Below, piece by piece: positions 6,433 through 9,369 of a DNA stretch of 9,369 bases. A model generated the notes under the pieces. That model was not told the DNA's origin, made no database searches, and saw only the letters and a program-made list of their open reading frames with translations. Positions within the stretch are counted from its first letter, which is position 1; each line of letters opens with the position of its first letter. The DNA lies in assembly GCA_040005635.1 (NCBI GenBank), contig JBDTYM010000120.1:1-9369 (forward strand). Reading direction: 5' to 3'. The stretch comes from Dokdonella_A sp040005635. Its GTDB lineage: Bacteria > Pseudomonadota > Gammaproteobacteria > Xanthomonadales > Rhodanobacteraceae. Position numbers and translations under genes: made by a program.

Positions 6433-7623
6433 CTAGAAATAGATTTGTGCACGCACCTCGAAGATGCGCGGATCGAGCGACAGATTGCCCTTGTCGCTGG
6501 TCGCCCAGATGTAGTTCGCCTGCAGCTTGAAGTGCGTGGTCAGATACCAGTTCGCACCGACGGTCCAGTCGTGCTCCTTGCCGCCCTGGATGGAGCCGTC
6601 GTTGAGATCGACCTCGCTGTAGCGCACGGCCAGCTCCACCGCACCCCACGGGTTCTTCGGTTTGATGTTGCTGACGTTGCCGAGCGTGTACGGCCTCGAT
6701 TCGCCGGTGAGCGTCCAGGTACCGAACACGTAGCCGCCCTTGGCCTTGAAATCCGCATTGCCGCCGTAGCGGGACACGTCTTCCTGCAGCAATTCGCCCT
6801 GCACCGACCAGGGCCCGTTGATCCACAAACCTTCGAGGCCGCCGCGATTGATGCGATCGGCTTTGCTGAGCGCACCGCTGCTGACCAGCCGGATCGGGCT
6901 AAGGCCGGTTTCGGGCGGCGTCGAGACGGTGACGCTCGGCGGATGATTGACGCCGAGGCCGTCGGTGGTGCTGTCGCGGTCCTCGCGCGAGGCGGACACG
7001 CCGAGATGGATGACATCACCATCGGCCTTGCGAGGTGTCCACGCAACCCGGCCGGCTGCGGTCTTACCGTCGTTGTCGCCGAGCAGATCCTGGCCCCAGT
7101 AGTAGCCGACGTTGACGATGTACTGCGGGCGTTCAAAGGCCCAATCGATACCGGTGCGACGGTTCTCGTAGATCGCCTGCACCGGCAGCGCCAGCTCGAG
7201 AAACGTATCGCATTTGGTGCAGGTGTTGCCTTCGAACGCCACCATCGTTTTCGTGTAGCCGAAACGGAACGAGCCGTAGTCGGCACCGAACACGGCCTTG
7301 GACTGGATGCGCAGGAACGTGTCGAGCCAGGTCTTGCCCTGGTATTCGTAGTCGATGATCGCGTCGTAGACGCCTTTCTTCTTCAACGTCAGCCCGAGTT
7401 CCTTGCGCCGGTTCGTATGCGAATCCTCGAAGCGATGGGTGCCGTTCGGCAGCGTGTCGTCGCTGAATTCGTTGACGTCGTAGCGATAGACGCCGGTAAT
7501 GCCGATATCGGTGCCGTCGCCGAATGTGTAGTGGGTCGGCCAGTCTTCCAGGTCGTAGGCCCGTGCCGTCGATGCCAGGGCGACTGCCGCCAAAGCCGTG
7601 AACATCTTCAAGTGACGCGTCAT
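6433..7623 (-). CDS. OprP/OprO-type oxyanion porin, paralogue 1 (candidate ModE-regulated)
   Basis: This is an outer-membrane beta-barrel of the phosphate/pyrophosphate-selective Porin_O_P family. The 396-residue precursor has a signal peptide MTRHLKMFTALAAVALASTARA (cleavage after 22) and a mature start YDLEDWPT. Shared with the neighbouring paralogue are FLExALPVQA (141-150), GESRPY (307-312), RYSEVDLNDG (334-343), GGKEHD (347-352), VGANWYL (355-361) and the C-terminal RAQIYF with terminal Phe. It differs at the conserved GQFKTPxG segment, which reads GYTKTMVAF (122-130), followed by C135 and C138. The start at 7623 follows GGGGGA, like the leader of the paralogue; an in-frame ATG at 7689 with GAGG 8 nt upstream would add 22 residues. 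It has its own promoter region with a ModE-like palindrome. The substrate is unproven; molybdate or tungstate is inferred from regulation and the adjacent modA. Confidence 0.88.
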   Translation of the reverse strand: MTRHLKMFTALAAVALASTARAYDLEDWPTHYTFGDGTDIGITGVYRYDVNEFSDDTLPNGTHRFEDSHTNRRKELGLTLKKKGVYDAIIDYEYQGKTWLDTFLRIQSKAVFGADYGSFRFGYTKTMVAFEGNTCTKCDTFLELALPVQAIYENRRTGIDWAFERPQYIVNVGYYWGQDLLGDNDGKTAAGRVAWTPRKADGDVIHLGVSASREDRDSTTDGLGVNHPPSVTVSTPPETGLSPIRLVSSGALSKADRINRGGLEGLWINGPWSVQGELLQEDVSRYGGNADFKAKGGYVFGTWTLTGESRPYTLGNVSNIKPKNPWGAVELAVRYSEVDLNDGSIQGGKEHDWTVGANWYLTTHFKLQANYIWATSDKGNLSLDPRIFEVRAQIYF

Positions 7624-7723
7624 GGAATCCCCCGTAGCTGCGCAGACGCCATAGTCCGATGCGAGCGCTGCCGACCTGAACTGAAACATCGTTGTAACCT
7701 CATGCCGCGGACGCGGGGAGGAT

Positions 7724-7747
7724 CGATATGTTCGACAAACCATATCG
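7724..7747. promoter_or_regulatory. ModE-like operator upstream of OprP-like porin 1
   Basis: CGATATG (7724-7730), a 10-bp spacer and CATATCG (7741-7747) form a perfect 7-bp inverted repeat. It has the same 7-10-7 layout as the modA site, and the two agree at 19 of 26 bases when the following AA is included, part of the spacer among them. It overlaps a candidate -10 element of the leftward porin promoter, as expected for a repressor site. The 263-bp gap 7624-7886 holds this operator, the promoter and the terminator of the next gene. Confidence 0.65.
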
Positions 7748-7767
7748 AAAGCGTTGTTCGGGTGCAA
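7739..7767 (-). promoter_or_regulatory. Candidate sigma-70 promoter of OprP-like porin 1
   Basis: On the minus strand TTGCAC (7767-7762) and TATGGT (7744-7739) are separated by exactly 17 bp. Matches to consensus are moderate (3/6 and 4/6). The -10 lies inside the palindromic operator, giving a leader of about 100 nt to the ATG at 7623, or about 43 nt to the alternative ATG at 7689. Confidence 0.4.
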
Positions 7768-7837
7768 CCGTGGCTTGGGGTGGCGCTGCAAGGCTTTCTG
7801 GCCGGTGGTCTATCGCGTATTGGCCGGAACATCGGCC

Positions 7838-7862
7838 AAAAAAAGGGGCGCTTGCGCGCCCC
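7838..7862 (-). terminator. Rho-independent terminator of OprP-like porin 2
   Basis: On the minus strand GGGGCGC, tetraloop GCAA (GNRA type) and GCGCCCC form a perfect 7-bp stem followed by seven T (7844-7838). It lies 24 nt after the stop codon. A second hairpin, TTGGCCG/CGGCCAA (7820-7839), follows at once on the same strand. It separates the two porin genes into independent transcription units. Confidence 0.93.
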
Positions 7863-7886
7863 GAGGAGACTGAGTTGAAACAGGGA

Positions 7887-9146
7887 TCAGAAGTACACCT
7901 GTGCGCGCAGCTCGAACACCCGCGGGTCGACGTCGGCCAGGCCGTTGATGGGATTGCCGTAACGCTTGGTGCTGTTGGCCCAGACGTAGTTCGCCTGGAA
8001 CTTGTAGTGGGTGCCGAGATACCAGTTGGCGCCCACGGTGAAGTCGTGCTCCTTGCCGCCGAACACGGGGCCGTCGTTCAGATCGACCTCGCTGTAGCGC
8101 GCGGCGATTTCGAACGCGCCCCAGGAGTGAAGCGGCCTGACGTTGCCGATCGCGCCCTTGCTGTACGGACGGCTTTCGCCGGTCAGCACCCACGATCCGG
8201 ACACGTAATAGCCGCTGCCTTCGAAGCTTGGCTTGCCGCGCGGGTCCGCACTGAAGGTCAAATATTCGCCCTGCAGCAACAGCGGTCCGTGAATCCAGGC
8301 GCCTTCAAAGCCGGCGCGATCGATGGTGCCCGGATTGCTGAGCGCACCGGTATCGACCAGGCGGGTGGCGAGAAGATTCGCTTCGGGACGCGCTCGGAAT
8401 CGCGCCTGCGGCGGCGTCACCACACCTTTGCCGTCGGTCGTCGCGTCGCGAGTCTCGCGTTCGACGGCGATGCCCAGATGAATCACGTTCGACAGTTCAC
8501 GCGATCCCGCGCCGGGCTGGCGACTGACCGGATTCCACACCGCGCGCGCGGCCGGTCCATGCCCATCGTTGTCGCCGTTGAGGTCGCCACCGCTGAAATA
8601 GGCGGCATACAGCATCCAGTTCGGAATGCCGTAGTAGCTCCAGTCGGCGCCGATGCGGCGATCCATATTGGCTGCCTGCACCGGCAACGCGCGTTCGAGG
8701 AAGGTCGTAGCGCTCGAGCTCGACGCTTCTTCCCAGCCTACCGGCGTCTTGAACTGGCCAACGCGAAAATCACCATAGTCCTTGTTGCCGTAGCGGAAGA
8801 AATTGTCGATCCACTTGCCGTGCACACCGACGCTGGCGGTCTTGAAGCCGGTCACGGTGAAGTCGTAGCCGATGTTGAAGTCGACGCCCCAGGGCGCTTT
8901 GCCGTAGAAGTTGAATTCCTTGCGACGCCACGCATTGGCATCGGGGAGGATCTCGGCGCCAGTCGCCGGATTCGTGGTGTCGCCGGAGAACTGGTTGAGA
9001 TCGTATTGGTAAAGGCCCTTGAATCCGAACTCGTAGCCGTCGTCGGTCTTGAGCTTGGTCGGCCAGTCGTACAGAAAATCATAGGCCATGGCGTCACCGC
9101 CAAACGCGCACAGCAGCGCGGCGGCAATAGCTTGTCGCAGTTTCAT
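7887..9146 (-). CDS. OprP/OprO-type phosphate-selective porin, paralogue 2
   Basis: This is an outer-membrane channel of the Porin_O_P family, known from Pseudomonas OprP/OprO as phosphate- or polyphosphate-selective. The 419-residue precursor has a signal peptide MKLRQAIAAALLCAFGGDAMA (cleavage after 21). The mature start is YDFLYDWPTKL. The family segment FRVGQFKTPVGWEE (127-140) is intact, followed by TTFLERALPVQA (147-158), DGxxxG-rich loops, RYSEVDLNDG (350-359), GGKEHDFTVGANWYL and terminal RAQVYF. It is a tandem paralogue of the 6433-7623 gene; the C-terminal half is the most alike. The start at 9146 follows GGGGATTCAC. Its upstream region holds Pho-box-like half-sites and a long inverted repeat, so phosphate control is plausible. 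Anion preference is inferred from the family only. Confidence 0.91.
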   Translation of the reverse strand: MKLRQAIAAALLCAFGGDAMAYDFLYDWPTKLKTDDGYEFGFKGLYQYDLNQFSGDTTNPATGAEILPDANAWRRKEFNFYGKAPWGVDFNIGYDFTVTGFKTASVGVHGKWIDNFFRYGNKDYGDFRVGQFKTPVGWEEASSSSATTFLERALPVQAANMDRRIGADWSYYGIPNWMLYAAYFSGGDLNGDNDGHGPAARAVWNPVSRQPGAGSRELSNVIHLGIAVERETRDATTDGKGVVTPPQARFRARPEANLLATRLVDTGALSNPGTIDRAGFEGAWIHGPLLLQGEYLTFSADPRGKPSFEGSGYYVSGSWVLTGESRPYSKGAIGNVRPLHSWGAFEIAARYSEVDLNDGPVFGGKEHDFTVGANWYLGTHYKFQANYVWANSTKRYGNPINGLADVDPRVFELRAQVYF

Positions 9147-9163
9147 GTGAATCCCCAGTGGTG

Positions 9164-9215
9164 GTAACTAAAAACGCAAGGATTTTGTAATCGTTTAGTT
9201 ACTACCCGATGACAC
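9164..9215 (-). promoter_or_regulatory. Pho-box-like half-sites and inverted repeat upstream of porin 2
   Basis: On the minus strand GTGTCAT (9215-9209), TAGTAAC (9204-9198) and CGATTAC (9193-9187) follow each other with 4-bp gaps, i.e. an 11-bp period as in PhoB boxes; only the first matches the consensus well. The same stretch contains a perfect 9-bp inverted repeat, TTTAGTTAC (9194-9202) with GTAACTAAA (9164-9172), across a 21-bp spacer. Either a Pho box or an operator for another dimeric factor is possible. The 113-bp gap 9147-9259 shows no gene. Confidence 0.4.
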
Positions 9216-9259
9216 CACGACGCGGCGCAATGTCGCCGTCGCGTTCGAGCGCGCTCTAC

Positions 9260-9369
9260 TCAGATGGCGACGGTCTTGTGCCGATAAGCGCACAGATCGT
9301 TGATCGCGCAGGCCGGGCAATCCGGCTTGCGTGCCTTGCACACGTAGCGGCCGTGCAGGATCAGCCAGT
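9260..9369 (-). CDS. nth: Endonuclease III, C-terminal end (rest outside window)
   Basis: This is a DNA glycosylase/AP lyase that removes oxidised pyrimidines in base-excision repair. Only the last 35 residues are present, reading leftward to the TGA at 9262-9260. They begin WLILHGRYVC and carry the family's [4Fe-4S] cluster ligands in the exact C-x6-C-x2-C-x5-C spacing (CKARKPDC, CPAC, CAINDLC), followed by a short tail ending KTVAI. The spacing is characteristic of Nth/MutY, and the LxxHGRxxC lead-in favours Nth. It faces the same way as the two porins, but a 113-bp gap with its own regulatory signals separates them. Confidence 0.93.
   Translation of the reverse strand, partial: WLILHGRYVCKARKPDCPACAINDLCAYRHKTVAI

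Noticed and set aside
7624..7791. N-terminal extension of OprP-like porin 1 to 7791
   Set aside because: It would begin upstream of the candidate promoter and bury the signal peptide at residue 57. The nearer ATG at 7689 is kept only as an alternative.
6445..7878. Plus-strand open frame of 477 codons opposite OprP-like porin 1
   Set aside because: It is antisense to a porin with signal peptide and conserved C-terminus; it has no domain and no plausible start.
7728..9167. Plus-strand open frame of 479 codons opposite OprP-like porin 2
   Set aside because: It is a shadow frame that begins inside the palindromic operator and reads through a terminator; no recognisable product.
1..9369. CRISPR array, tRNA, rRNA, IS element, prophage or defence system
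   Set aside because: I found no regularly spaced repeats, no tRNA-like cloverleaf, no transposase or integrase coding sequence and no defence-type gene; every long gene has a housekeeping or transport assignment.

Overview
The window is GC-rich, densely coding chromosomal DNA, most likely from a gammaproteobacterium of the Xanthomonadales (Lysobacterales). The main reason is the chaperone block at the left end. The DnaJ, with its DIFGDIF-type Gly/Phe linker and its ending WDRVTS, looks very like Xanthomonas-type DnaJ, and dnaK-dnaJ-dapB is the order I recall for that group. The taxonomic placement is an inference from recalled family sequences, not a search.

Layout. Bases 1-3525 (+ strand) hold housekeeping genes: the 3' two-thirds of dnaK (Hsp70), complete dnaJ (Hsp40 co-chaperone) and dapB (dihydrodipicolinate reductase, lysine/diaminopimelate synthesis). 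The dnaK-dnaJ gap contains a strong hairpin and a REP-like inverted pair. From about 3640 the content changes to transport. There is a 468-residue general porin on the + strand (3854-5260) behind a Pho-box-like element and closed by a strong intrinsic terminator. Next comes modA (5482-6288, +), encoding the periplasmic molybdate-binding protein. Then come two tandem paralogous OprP/OprO-type porins on the - strand (6433-7623 and 7887-9146), each with its own upstream region and terminator. The window ends in the 3' end of nth (endonuclease III, - strand).

How it fits together. The right half reads as an oxyanion-acquisition cluster: outer-membrane channels of the phosphate/pyrophosphate-selective Porin_O_P family beside a periplasmic molybdate-binding protein. 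No inner-membrane permease (modB) or ATPase (modC) lies in the window, so ModA must work with a transporter encoded elsewhere or just outside.

The most interesting signal is regulatory. The modA leader and the leader of the 6433-7623 porin carry nearly the same 24-bp palindrome, with the architecture CG-n-TATG, 10-bp spacer, (C/T)ATATCG. This length and these half-sites resemble the ModE (molybdate-responsive repressor) operator. At the porin the palindrome overlaps a reasonable sigma-70 -10 element. This predicts an outer-membrane porin co-regulated with modA by molybdate or tungstate, while the general porin and possibly the second OprP-like porin have Pho-box-like half-sites and may answer to phosphate starvation. 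These regulatory assignments are inferences from sequence patterns.
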